This document shows, in pieces, positions 1 through 11,330 of a stretch of DNA of 64,000 bases (the first letter of the stretch is position 1; each line of letters starts with the position of its first letter). Source of the DNA: Blumeriella jaapii (taxonomy: Eukaryota; Ascomycota; Leotiomycetes; Helotiales; Drepanopezizaceae); the NCBI GenBank assembly GCA_009599575.1, contig VWND01000009.1:372001-436000 (forward strand), in the 5' to 3' direction. The notes below the pieces were generated by a model, which was not told where the DNA came from, did not search any database, and worked only from the letters and a program-made list of their open reading frames with translations. The translations under genes and the position numbers were made by a program.

Positions 1-659
1 AGAATGGTTCCTTACCGTTACGGTTTTTAAGATTTTAAGCACTAAATGATCGACTTATCTGGTCTGGTTATTCGATTTTTGTTTACTTGAAAAACTCGCA
101 GCTTCCAAGATCGAGCGGATTCAACGGATTTGAAAAAGAACTAAATGGTGGAAAAGAATTACACGTCTCGAAATAATGGCAATAGCAATTAAATCGGCAA
201 AACAAAAAGGGAGAGGGGGTTTGGAGAGACTGTAGATTCGCGTGACCAAACAGCATAAGATCTTTTTTTTTCTGCAATTTCAACCAATATGTGGAAAAAA
301 GCGGTCGATAGGGGAAAAATTAGGAGTGAGTAACAACGCAGGCTCCGCTCCGCTCTCGGCCCTTGTTTGTTCTATTTGACGGAAAAGGTGGTTTTTCTTC
401 TTCGTTGAGCATTTTCCTTGTTGCAAAGCATCGAGGTTCTCTTATCACAAAAACCCATTTTTCGGCTCTCGGCAAAGCAGCTAGAAAGACGGATCGGGAA
501 GGAAGCATATAACAATGGCTTCGGCTCGAGACAGAGCTAGATGCGGACCAGGACAGAGGCGGAGATGTTTTGCGGAAACCCTTTTCACAGTGATCGAGCG
601 CTTGCTGTGTAATTGGAATATCTAACCATTCAAATAATTTGTTATGAAATTCTACTTTT

Positions 660-842
660 AAGCAGTTGTGTCAAAGGGCACGTTCCGACCATGGCTAGTC
701 AGTCGGTCGGTCGGGACTGATCACTAGCCGAAGGCAAGAACCACTTGCCCTAAGGCAGGACCAACCTAGGTGGCCCCCAGGGATATATATTGTCAGTCGG
801 ATCCCTCGTACCCACATAGATCCTTAAGATTCAGTCTCTAAA
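660..842 (+). repeat. Possible solo LTR-like segment
   Basis: The segment has a short direct repeat (cagtcggtcggtcgg), a TATA-like stretch (ggatatatattg near 780-791), then a GC-richer 3' part resembling an LTR promoter and leader, and it stands out from its AT-rich surroundings. No second copy, target-site duplication or internal coding sequence was found, so the LTR reading is only a suggestion. Confidence 0.22.
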
Positions 843-1379
843 TGAATGCCCTTTCTGCTCCCTGGTTCACCAACCGTGTTCACCGTAACAAGTTGTACCG
901 CACCTGGTTGGTTGAAAAAAAAAAAAAAAAACGATGTCCGGCTAACCGGAATCTAAAAAGGGTAGCTTTAAAGCACTTTTGTCTTCTTTTCGGTTTAGGA
1001 AATAGCTTTGGTAAGAAATTTAAAGGGCATGTTTCATAAACTGAAATTAGATGAGTAGGAACGAGGGTTGGGGAATTGTGTACATGCAAATGATATCGAA
1101 AGCTTTTAACCCGGGGAAAATGACAACAGCCAACCAATTCGACAGTGAATACACAGTCAGGATTGAGAATTGAAAAATCTTGTGAATATGTAAGCCCTGC
1201 CTACTTGAAAAGTTCTTGATCTGACAAACAGAAGCAATTCTTACTTATAAACCCGGCATTTTTGCAACCTACTGTTTTGTTCAGGTCACTTTTTACTCGA
1301 ACTGATTTAAAAGCACAACAGCGTTGAAACAAAAATCGACATTAAATAAATAAGCAACGTGTGGGATCGTTTGCTCTGA

Positions 1380-3380
1380 CTCGTAACGGAAATTTAACTC
1401 GCCAAACAGACTGGCTACTGCCTACCCAAATCATAAGCTTGATCAATCTCGGCTATGTAGGCAGCCATTATATCATATTATCTCAGCCTCACCCTATCTA
1501 CCAAAGCTATAAAAAGGCTGTTGGATATCATGTCTGAAAAAAGCTGTATCGAACAAGCAAGCAGTCTGGCCTACAGACCATGAGCACCGTGTGACGAGAA
1601 CGACAGGATAATCTATATCCATATCGAGATCTGCGTCAAGCAAGTGTGTTTACATATTTAAATCCATAGCTGTACCAAAAACCGAAGTCGTGAGAATCAG
1701 AAAGCATATTCCAAACTCGATCAAAGATATTTACACATACCGATGGGGGTTTAACATGGGGTTCTTAACATCGATAACAATATTTGAAATCGACAATAAA
1801 ATAAAAGATTGAAAGTAAAATCAAGTGTGCTTTGGCATTCTAGTTTTGTTTTAAGAATCTCGGATTTGCAGAGTTAATCAAAATTTAGGTTCCGGCAATT
1901 TTACTACGTGATTTGGATGTTTTTGTTGGCGATAATCCTGCTGAGATTCTGGTACATTGGTAAACGTCCTTCCTTCTCTGTAGTCAAGTACGGTGTTTCA
2001 CAAATGGAAAGGCTAGATGTTCCATACGTAAGTGAAAATAGACGTCTTTTTCCCGTTGTTGTGTTGCAAAGCACAAAAACGTCTATTCGTTTCCTCGTTG
2101 TTCGCGAGTAAAGGGGGCTTGAGCTTATACAGTTAAATATAAGAGTGTCGAGGAACTTTCTGCCCGTTCACCCGCTCTGGAGTATAGAAGCTTTAAGATG
2201 GTGAGTCCGGCTATTATTGTAACCCTTATATAGTAGAATAGCGAACAGACTTCCTGTTAGGGGAAGTGATTGTAGTCAAAGATGATTCATTTCTTGTGCC
2301 TCGAAGGCGGTTTATCTAGTTATTGATAGTCTAATGCTATGGAAGACGCGAGCCTCCAGACATGAATAATGACGTTGATGATTTATCATCTTCGTCATCG
2401 TGCTCCTTCCGTTGTGCTAAAGGAATACTTGGTGCTTTCCTTGGTGTGTCTAATGTTTCCGTGACACTTCCAATTTGTTCTTATACCTTTTGGGGTTAAT
2501 TGGCCTGGTGGTGAAATCTATTCATTCTACTAGTATTGGGGTGTTTGCTACCGTTACAGAAAGAGTCGGGCTACTTCCCAAAGCCTGCGACTATAGCATT
2601 TCACCGGCTTAACCAATTCGAGCAATAGCGCACGATATCTCGGCCTCACCCCTCCTTCTCCCTTCCCCAACCTTTGTATTTGTGGAAGATAGCTGTGTTG
2701 AATAAGCAAGCAGCCTGGCTTACCGAGCATGAAAAAAAAAGTGACTGAAACGTTTAGTTTTTTGTTAAAATCTGTAATTAGCAAGTGTAGCTAGCTAGGT
2801 TGATAGCTGTAATGGAATTTAATTCGCATTCGAAAAAATTGGAAAACATCTTTCAGAGTGGATTGTAGCAAAGGGTGCGTGTCCATCGATCTGTAAGTTG
2901 CTTTGATCTTGAAGAGACTATGATCTGAATCCCAATTCTACTGAAAGGTTTTTGATTTTGCATAACCACTTGAGAGTTGTGATTCCGGCAACTTTGCTAC
3001 GTGGTTTAGAAGTGTAGCGACGGTTCCGCTCCGGGGTTCTGGGATACTGAACGACGGCCTTCCTTTTCTTTGATCAAGTATGAGGTTTGCAAAAGAAATG
3101 GCTGGAACCTCTATCTCGACTTAAAAGTATGGAAGGATCTGCTTCGTACTGATTTGTTCCAGAGTGTAGGTCGCAACGGTCAAGCTCTTTTCCAAAACCC
3201 TGTGACTCAGAGCTTAACCAAGTCGAATAAGATGACAGCATCTCGACCTCCATTGCCAAAGTTCTATAAAAGCCTTTCGTTTTCACAAAAGAATCCGTAT
3301 TGAACAATCAGGCTGGCTTGCGAAGAACCATGTTGCAAAGCAACGGAAAAGTCTATTTGCCTATCGAAATCTTCGACTGG
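1380..3380. repeat. Diverged dispersed non-coding repeats
   Basis: Two motif blocks recur here. One contains a CAAGCAAGCAG-CTGGC-type core (near 1553, 2703 and, diverged, 3303), preceded each time by a 'ctc(a/g)gcctcac'- or 'tctcgacctcc'-like stretch and an AAAGCT/AAAGCC segment. The other reads ttccggcaa-ttt-ctacgtg followed by a shared ccttcctt-ct-t and caagta-ggttt stretch (near 1892 and 2984). The order suggests an old duplication of roughly 1.1 kb units, now heavily mutated. No protein is encoded. Confidence 0.45.
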
Positions 3381-3984
3381 CAGTGACCGAGTAGTTGAAG
3401 AATCTGATGAGACGTCATCGCTCAAATCGGGAGGGAATGAAATTCACTTTAGTTTTGATTTTGAAAAAGTACATGCACATGAAATGATACTTCGGATGTT
3501 AGAATTCGAACATCGACGACAGCTAACCATTTGAAGATAAACATACACTCGGTACTGAATTGATTTTAGATGCTTGTGGAAAAAGAAAGCGATGTCTGAT
3601 CACTATCCATCCCTTCCATTACACACACATTAGGTCCCTCGAGCTCTTGGATCACGACGGTGGTTTCTTTCAGGCATTTCCTCTCTTGCATCTGTCATCC
3701 TCCCAGAACCCAAGCCCTGGGACTGTTACCACGGAAATTTTCAAGAATACACAAGTTTATGTCAGGCAGTCTTAAGATCACTCGAAAAATGATTCATGCT
3801 CAAAAAGGATGCAAAAGGTAAGATTAAGAAGAAGACTAATTAAAGAAAGCAATAGCACAGGGAAAGTCCGAATAGGTAATCATCACAAAAGTCCAAAAAG
3901 TATCACCCCTCCACCCCTCTTCAAGGAACTGTGAATCTGCTCTCCTCGAACATGAGTTAAGCCATCACTTCCATACCCTCTCTC

Positions 3985-5364
3985 TCATCGGGTCCTGGCC
4001 ACGATGGGGATAGCCACGAGGTAAGCTGAGTCGACCTTAGGAGCTGGCTCGTAGTTAGACTTCAGGTTGCAAGCGCCGGGACCATCTACACGGCACACAA
4101 ACATAGTCAGCCAGCATGTTGAAACACATCGGGGGAGGATGTGTTGTAGGGAAATCGGGAGGGAGGCAGGGCACGTACTGTTGGAGGCAGAGGGATAGTT
4201 GATGCCCTGGCAGGTGGGATTCTTGCTGCACCTGTCGACGCAGGTCTGTAGATCTGGTGTGTTGAAAGTTGGCTCGACGTTACCCTATTCCGGGTGTCAG
4301 TGTTCTTCCCTTTTCCTTCCTTGCAGATTCTTATACTCTTAGAGAGAAGAAGAAAAGGAAGAAAGATATAACGAGAAGTTCGCACGAAGTGAAAAGACCT
4401 ACGTAGCCCATCTGATACCCGCACTTGAACGTATACGCAACCCCATTATACACCCTAATTGACCCATTGAGATCCGGGCACTTGTCAGTGGTCGTCAAGC
4501 ATGGTGGCGAGATGGCAGCATCCACATTCGCATCCTTGACGCTCGGAACCTTGGTATTGGCGTTGCCCTTCGGGAAACAATTAGGTGGCGACTTGATGAA
4601 GTCGATGGCAACACAGTCACTGCGCTGAGAACAAAGATTCTGACACGCGATGAAGGTTTTGGCGCTCTCACCACCGCCTAGGTTGCGGCCGTAGGTCGCT
4701 AGAAACACAGAACTTGTATCAGTCTCGTGAGAGTAAAGAGGGAGGGGGGAGGGACGGGAGAACATGGGGAAACCGACCCAAGCCCGTATAGTTAATGAAG
4801 TTCTTCCCTGCGACCACCACGCCTCCGGGGAACGGCGAGGAGCATGGCGTCAAGGGAGTAACGGGCGTGGGTTCCGGCGCAGCGCAGCTCCCAGAGAAGG
4901 CCGCGACGGGCATACCAGAGCAGCAGCCTCCGCTCTTGGAGACAGGGTCGTAGGAGAAGGTGGTGCCGTTGCCGCAGCAGGCACCCTCGAGGAACTCGAC
5001 ATCGTAAGAGAACTGCTGGTCGTCGGGGCAGCAACCGCGGGAGCCGTCTTTTGGAGAGGTGTACTTGTTGCCGAAGCAGGGCTTGGGACAGACGTTGGGC
5101 TTGCAGGTACAGCTAGTAGGTTGGCCGGAGGGGCTGTAGGCGGCTTCGTAATTGGGGCCGTAGGCCGGGTCTGAAGAGTGTTAGAAAGAGTGGACAGGGA
5201 CTATAGCAAGGACGTACCGTCGGCGCAGACTTTGTCAGCTTGCTCTTTAGTCAGGGCTCCTGAATGGTGTCAGTGTTGTATTAGAAGTCTGGACTTTGAG
5301 ACTTACCTTGAACAGTCGCGAAAGCTGCGAGGACGCTGAGGCCTAGGATGTGAAGGGAATGCAT
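3985..5364 (-). CDS. Secreted cysteine-rich protein with PAN/Apple-like modules
   Basis: Spliced model of six exons: 5364-5307, 5259-5218, 5170-4778, 4698-4403, 4284-4179, 4085-3985; all introns are GT-AG and the joins keep one frame (331 residues). The start ATG opens a classical signal peptide (MHSLHILGLSVLAAFA). The N-terminal part is Cys-dense (CTCKPNVC, CCPDD, ACCGNG, GGCCSG). Two later blocks look like PAN/Apple modules: one around CQNLCSQRSDCVAIDF, and one around CVDRCSKNPTCQGINY ending in ACNLK. PAN modules bind protein or carbohydrate partners, so an extracellular binding role is inferred, not shown. Short conserved-looking exons with canonical splice sites argue for a real gene. Possible alternatives are a WSC-like lectin or an effector-like protein. 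The neighbouring intergenic regions give no functional clue. Confidence 0.82.
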
Positions 5365-8300
5365 CTTGAGAATTGCTTCTGAGGTTCTGAGTAGAAAAGA
5401 ATGTGGGGATCTGCGATGAGCTGAAATGTTTGACTGACTGAGAGAGCAAGGAGATGCGTGAATTATATACGTTAACCACTATCGGGACATATACTGTTTT
5501 TGCGATGAGCGAAATTGCAGAGGCAGATCTGACAGCCATCATAAACCCACTTAAGACCTGATGTACAGTGCAACACTCTTTTCTCATGAGAGAGCTGGGC
5601 CGAAACACTGCTTGAAGCTCCTTGACTGGTCCAGACCTACCTGATTAAACAGTGCGATGTTGCTCTGTAGCATACTATCTGTCACGTTTTCTTGTTACTG
5701 GTCGAAGCGGAAGAACTGGACGAAGATCCTCATATGTCGCTTGTGGGTCGAAGTCCTACCAGCACACTGTGACGTACGAGTTAGACCTGACAGGAAGTGA
5801 CAAAAAGATTCCGTTACAGTTGGGGACCAATGCCAATATTCTAGCCGAACACGGTCTCCAGAATTGACATTCGACGTGCCAATGTTTACATTTTACTTTC
5901 ACTCTTCGGCAGTACGGGTCAACCAACATTCGTCCCAGAGATCTGACAAGAGGCTCAATGTCTGAAACAGGAAGGCATGATCTGACTCCAGATTCTCGGG
6001 ACTGACCAACATGCCGTCAGGTCTTCACATCGGCCAACTGTACAACCAAGACTCCAAGATCTATCACGTACGACATGCATTACAAGACCCCCGGACCGTA
6101 CGACCTTGAGAGACCTTCGGATGCTGATCTTAACTGATGCAGGTACCCTTTTGCTCCGGCCATGTGGGATCGACAAGTACGCACACTGCAAGCTTTCTCC
6201 GTGAACTGTAGTGGTGTTTCCAAGACAGACATGTGAAGGTTAAGATCCGGTCATTCACTTCCAAATTGTCTGGGTCTTCTTGATCGCTCCTCCGCTGAAG
6301 CTTTGCAACCTTAATCAGGATTTGGAATATCTATCGGGGAATACATGTAATCATTTGACAGTGACAGAGGTATACTATTGCTAGGGTATTTCACACGATA
6401 GTGTCTGTATAGCGCGGTGTCATTTGCCCACCTTGCACCGCCAACTGGCAGAACCTGGAAAATATTTGTGTATTCTAGCACAGTCATGCGGCGGGAAATT
6501 GTGTCGGGTATACTAAGAATTGCTTTTCCCCCAGGTAACCTTCGGAAATATCGTTACAATTTCAAGGAAAGTACTCAATTCAGCTCGCCGCCTACTGGTT
6601 CTCTCCGTCGCGTGTTGGGAACGTAGGATTGTTAGTGGCAGGATTTAAAGAGCGTAAATAATACTATGTGAAAACAAATTCCCGGTTTGGGGCTAGAGTT
6701 GTCGTGGGCGGGCTATAGCATAGCATATATCGTTGATGTGTACATGCTTTTCTTAAGCGAGAACCAGTTAGATTCACGAATTTGGAAGTGTATGCCATTC
6801 TACCCTATGCTTTTATTAAGTCTTGGACACTATGATATAGAGTCGCATTTCAGAAGAAGCTGGAATTGTCTCAAAAAAAGGTCTAACTTGTATGTTTATC
6901 GTCTGGAATTGTAGAACGATGTCAGAGCAGAAAAAGTTGTGGAATCGTAAGAAAAATGTTTGACAGACCAAATCAGAATAGACCCCAAAAACATTCCGAT
7001 CGTTACCGTCGCATTTTTTCAAAAATCGATAACCGGAATGTAGTTGTAAAGAAAAAGTCTGCTTTCTCAGCAGCAAACAGCAAGTCCGCATGGATATCTG
7101 GAGCTGGGGCTGGTGCTAGTGTTGCTACGTCTGCTAGTCTTCTGATGATGAAAGGAAGGAGCTCTCGAGTCAACACATTTATAGCAAGCGGAGCGTCTCG
7201 GCTGTAGTACCAGGCTTATTTACTCCTCGCAATAGTTCGGTAGCAGAGGTAAATGGATGTAGATTAATCACAGGGTCATTTGATCGTTAACAAAATCTTG
7301 ATTTGAGTCCTGCGCCGCCGGCTAAATTGTCTAAATTGTTGCCTCTTTTTAGGATAATGCAGTAGCTAAAACACTTGTTAAATCACCTTACATATTGTCA
7401 CTGGCATTTTTCTGCTAGCCATGTTTCAAATATGTAAATGGTCCGCTTTCTTTCCCAGCAGGAACTTACTTGTAGAATCTGCCCCTATCCTAATAATCAA
7501 GTTCTGCTTTACCTCAACCCTCTATTAGCACGAAAACCTCAGAGAGTATCGAAAGAGCTTGATGCTTTAAGATTCGTCGCGGTGATCGGGCCTTGCTTGG
7601 ACAGGGAAGTTGCTTAGCGTGCTTGCCTATTTGGGGGCTTCGGAATAAGGGCCTGTGAAAATTCTACTCGCTAAACAGAAGCCTACATGGTACACCTCTG
7701 CAGCTGTGAATTTCGTTTCAATCGCCTATTTAACCTACAGGGAAGCTTAGAGAAAGAAAGGTTGGCCGTCGTTTTCCATCATTGCTTCACCTATTCAACC
7801 CACGCGGTTGAAGGGAAAACACAAATCTCTGATCTAAACTTGGCATACGATCCAGCAAACTCGAAGCTCATTCCCAAAGCAGAAATACCACCAACAGCAA
7901 ATCATTAAACGAATCAGGGGGCGATTCTTAAACTGTAATTTCCAATGTCTTTTTTCGAACAGCCCTAATTCATACCATTGCAAGAAAAAAAAAAACATCC
8001 CTAACGACGGTGGACTGTAGAATAAATGTGCTTTTCAGATCTGCGAAGCGCATCGTTCTGGTTCTGGCGCTTACATATCTTGCGTTCCTTCTAACGTCGT
8101 AGCTGCTCATACGCAGTCCTCTCGAGCTAGGTACCTATGTACATGAGTGCGTGATAACAAAGCCTCTTCGCCGTTGAAAACTCTCCAGCAAAGCGATCTA
8201 CAGACTTCCGATCAGAACCAGCAAAATGATATTTATCATTTCGCAGTACAAGCGTTTGGAAAAAGCAAACGATCCTAAGAATCTATCCTCACAGTATTAT

Positions 8301-8840
8301 ACATGGCCATACAAGTACAAGAGGAAGGGTAGCAAAATGATCACTTTAAAACAACGGCTTTCGCACAGAGCCTGTGGGAAAAAATACGGCGCCATTTCTT
8401 TCCTTTTCTCCTCTTCTCCTTCCTTCCTTTCCCCGTCTTTCGAGAGCGTGCGCGTAACAGATGGTATACTCACACATAGACCTACTGTTGCGCGTGGAAG
8501 CAGAGCAACAGACAAAACGAGACCTGGATCCACCTCCTCCCAGAAGGTCCCGATTACTAACAATATCGCTACGCTACGTAACGCCATGCTTTGCTAAGCT
8601 CTGGGACAACAATATCAATAGTAATACCTCGTCGTGGCGAGAAAGCGAAGAAAAAAAACCACAGACCTTACATCCGGACTCCCAACTTCCACCGCACTCA
8701 CTGTCAAAAAAGAGCACAGTCAATAGCCCCATGTGTATCTTGCACCCAGAAGGGAAATGCCCTTTCCTTCATCCATTTCCCCAGGCGAACAAGCAAGCAG
8801 GCACCCTTCATTTACTTCGCCCATCCATCCATCCATCCAT
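5365..8840. other. Intergenic region, no gene recognised
   Basis: About 3.5 kb between two minus-strand genes. The part nearest 5365 is the likely promoter of the secreted protein. The rest is AT-leaning sequence with only short, unconvincing open frames; the longest (8226-8597 and 8461-9081, plus) are low-complexity or overlap the 3' part of the next gene in another frame. No tRNA, transposon terminus or tandem repeat stands out. Confidence 0.55.
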
Positions 8841-9684
8841 TCACCCAGCCGCCTCCGTCTCCACCTCCTGCTCCGTCCTCAAGCACCCTAAACACCACAC
8901 CTCCCCATCAGCCCCCCTCTCGACGCAACACGCGCTACAGATCATCTCCCTATGCGCCTCTCCCATCTCCCACATCTCGGCCCCTTTCCGTCCCACCCTT
9001 CCCCCCTCCTCAAGGACCATGCCCTCTCCCCTCCCCATCTCCACCAGGCCAGGCCCCTCGCACCGCCGCGCACAGATGTAACACGTCCGCGCGCCGCAGC
9101 ACTCGCAGTCCCCGAAGGCGTCCAGCTCCGCCCTGACAGTCGGCTTGCGGCGGCAGACGTGGCACGGCCTGAGATCCACCGTCGTCGCTGTCGCAGCTCG
9201 CGGGCGGGCTTGTGATTGTGGTTGTGGTTGTGGTTCGGCGGGGAAAGGGTTGAAGGCTAGATACACGTCTCGACCGCCGACGCCGAGGCCGATCCGCTGA
9301 CGCTTCAGATCGTGGGTTTTGCGGCGCGGGGAGAGAAGGACGCGGTGGCTGTGGGGGTGGCTGTCGCGCAGCTCAGTGGCGTAGAGATGAGGGAGGGCGT
9401 CGTAGGGGCGGCGGTTGGGTGTTGTTGTTGTTGCTGCTGCTGCTGCTGATGAGGATAGGCTGTTAGCTGCGTGTTTTTCCCTGTCCCTGTTGGCTTGAAA
9501 GGGAGAAAAGAAGGGGAAAGGAAGAAGAGGCCATGAATGTAACGTACTGCAGTTTCATCAGGGCTTCGTTCTCAGTCCTGCCTGCGCCTCCAACTCCAGC
9601 AGCGACTACATCACCGTCCTCCCTCCTCCGCTTCCTGCTCCCAGCAGACGAGACCGTGATGGGTGATTGGGCTACCGAGGGCAT
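8841..9684 (-). CDS. Cys-rich putative zinc-binding protein
   Basis: Two exons, 9684-9548 and 9486-8841, joined across a 61-nt intron with a GTACGT donor and CAACAG acceptor, give 260 residues. The start at 9684 (MPSVAQSPI) precedes a basic KRRRED stretch that could be a nuclear signal. A run of alanine and threonine follows, then a basic region (SPRRKTHDLKRQRIGLGV) and the Cys cluster CHVC-x(n)-CECCGARTCYIC-x3-C, then ICSACC and CLGC. Pairing of CxxC motifs suggests two or three zinc sites, RING- or FYVE-like in flavour, but I cannot assign a named family. The downstream in-frame sequence without an intron has only a GTG start, which supports splicing. Function unknown; a nuclear or chromatin-associated role is only a guess from the basic stretch and zinc sites. 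Confidence 0.72.
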
Positions 9685-10207
9685 AGCTGCTTGCTCTTCT
9701 CTCTCTCCCTTCTCACTCACCCCCTTCACAGCTCTCCCACAGCTCTCCCTCAGTCCCTCTTCTCAATCTCTTCTCCTTCCTCCCAACCCAAGTTCCAAGC
9801 TCCAAAGTACTCGAGCGCAGTCGAGTTCGAGACCGTACACCACACGGGGCAGAGTTCGCGGCGGATAGTAGGTAGGTAGGTAGGTGGTTTGCGCTGTAAT
9901 TACTGTACAGAGTTACAGAGTGGAATGCAGGCGACTTGTCGAGAAGCTGAGATGTTTACTTCGTCGACGTGGGGGTCGAGATACCTTGATGTCGAGATAC
10001 CTTGATGATGCAGTCCACACACACGGTCTTGGCCAACAACAAACTTACCCCGGAGCGGAGCGAGCCTGAGGCTTGGCTTGCCTTGTTTTGCTTTGTGATG
10101 GGTCGCTTAATTTCGGATTCAGGGGCGAAAGATAACAACAACGACAACAACCACAAGCGGGCGATGAGCTTGTTTTGGTTGTCACTTGTTAAATAGAATT
10201 TTTTTTT

Positions 10208-10330
10208 CTGTCTCTCTCTCTCTCTCTCTTGCTCTCTTGCTCTCTGCTCTCTCTCTCTCCTCTCTCTCTCTCTCCCTCCCTCTCCCTCCCTCTCTCTCCC
10301 TCTCTCTCTCTCCCTCTCTCTCTCTCTCTC

Positions 10331-10366
<36 letters not shown>

Positions 10367-10428
10367 CCTCTCCCTCTCCCTCTCTCTCTCTCCTCTCTCT
10401 CTCTCTCTCCCTCTCTCTCTTCTCCAAA
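10208..10428. repeat. CT/GA-rich microsatellite
   Basis: About 220 bases of almost pure pyrimidine on the plus strand, mainly CT dinucleotides broken by CCT and CTT variants. It creates artefactual Leu/Ser and Arg/Glu open frames on the two strands. Such polypurine/polypyrimidine tracts are prone to length change. Confidence 0.95.
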
Positions 10429-10517
10429 CCACCATCTCCACCCCGCCATCCACATTCCAGAACGCACCTGAACCCCCCAACATTCCATCCACCCCTTCGA
10501 ATTCCCATGTCCCAACT

Positions 10518-10602
10518 CCTTCTTCTTCTTCTTCTTCTTCTTCTCCTTCTTCTTCTTCTCCTTCTTCTTCTTCTTCTTCTTCTTCTTCTTCTTCTTCTTC
10601 TT
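10518..10602. repeat. CTT/GAA trinucleotide microsatellite
   Basis: Run of TTC units interrupted twice by TCC variants, immediately after the CT tract. It gives artefactual poly-Leu and poly-Arg/Lys frames and is not coding. Confidence 0.95.
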
Positions 10603-11330
10603 CGCTGCGTGTCTATCTCCGGAGAAACGCAAAGAAGCCAGAAGCAAAAAACAGGCAGTTCGACCAGCACGCACGCACGCACGCACGTACGCACGCAGCT
10701 ACAGTACAGTGAAAGAGGTCTTGCTGAAATTCTCCCCTCCCCCCGATGGAATGCATACCTAGGTACCTTACCTAGGTACATATCCACACACAGATACCTA
10801 CCTACCTTCCTAGGTAGGTAAACATACTTCGTACGTACGTACATACAGGTATCAAAGCAAGTCTTATGATCATCGACACAATACAACGTGCACAATACAT
10901 TTTTTTCTGATCAGATATCGTTGTAGCTCTCGATATCCAGGTTCTACAGTAAGAGATGTATTACAGCATTGGGATGCCCAAGTCCTGTACCCAAGTCCCG
11001 AGGGTCGAGTCTCGATTCTCCAACCAACCCCTATCCAACCAACCAACCAACCTCCTCTGTGTACTATTACTACGATCTAATCTTTTTCGTTCCAACGTCC
11101 ATCCATTTATCCGTCCATTCAGTCAATTAAATACCTCATCTAAAATGCTTCGCCTCCGCAAAAGGACACAGTACCCAACCCGCTATGCAGCTAAAAATCC
11201 TACTCTTCCTCTTCTTCTTCGCTATCTTCGCCTTGGCTCGTCCCTGACAGCCATTCCTCACCCCTCATCTCTTTGTCATATCTCACACCACCCATTATCA
11301 ATCAGCTCCCCCCCGCCCCCGCCCCCGCGC

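Larger units (their letters stand above)
1..3984. other. Gene-poor left flank with diverged repeats
   Basis: No open frame here looks like a conserved protein, and the short frames have no codon structure or recognisable motif. The sequence is moderately AT-rich with T and A runs. It holds repeated non-coding segments, annotated separately (1380-3380), and an LTR-like segment near 660-840. I see no RNA gene or clear promoter. It may be old transposon debris, but no transposase or polymerase remnant is readable. Confidence 0.6.
9685..11330. other. Intergenic region rich in simple repeats
   Basis: About 1.6 kb between two minus-strand genes: the promoter side of the zinc protein and the 3' side of the large membrane protein. 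It contains a GTAG tetranucleotide run near 9868, long CT and CTT microsatellites, an ACGC run near 10664-10700 and several acctaggt/taggtacc motifs (10755-10825). Long open frames on both strands here are products of the repeats. Confidence 0.7.

Noticed and set aside
10186..10895. Open frames rich in Leu/Ser or Arg/Glu
   Set aside because: They are translations of CT and CTT microsatellites in several frames on both strands, with no start context or other protein features.
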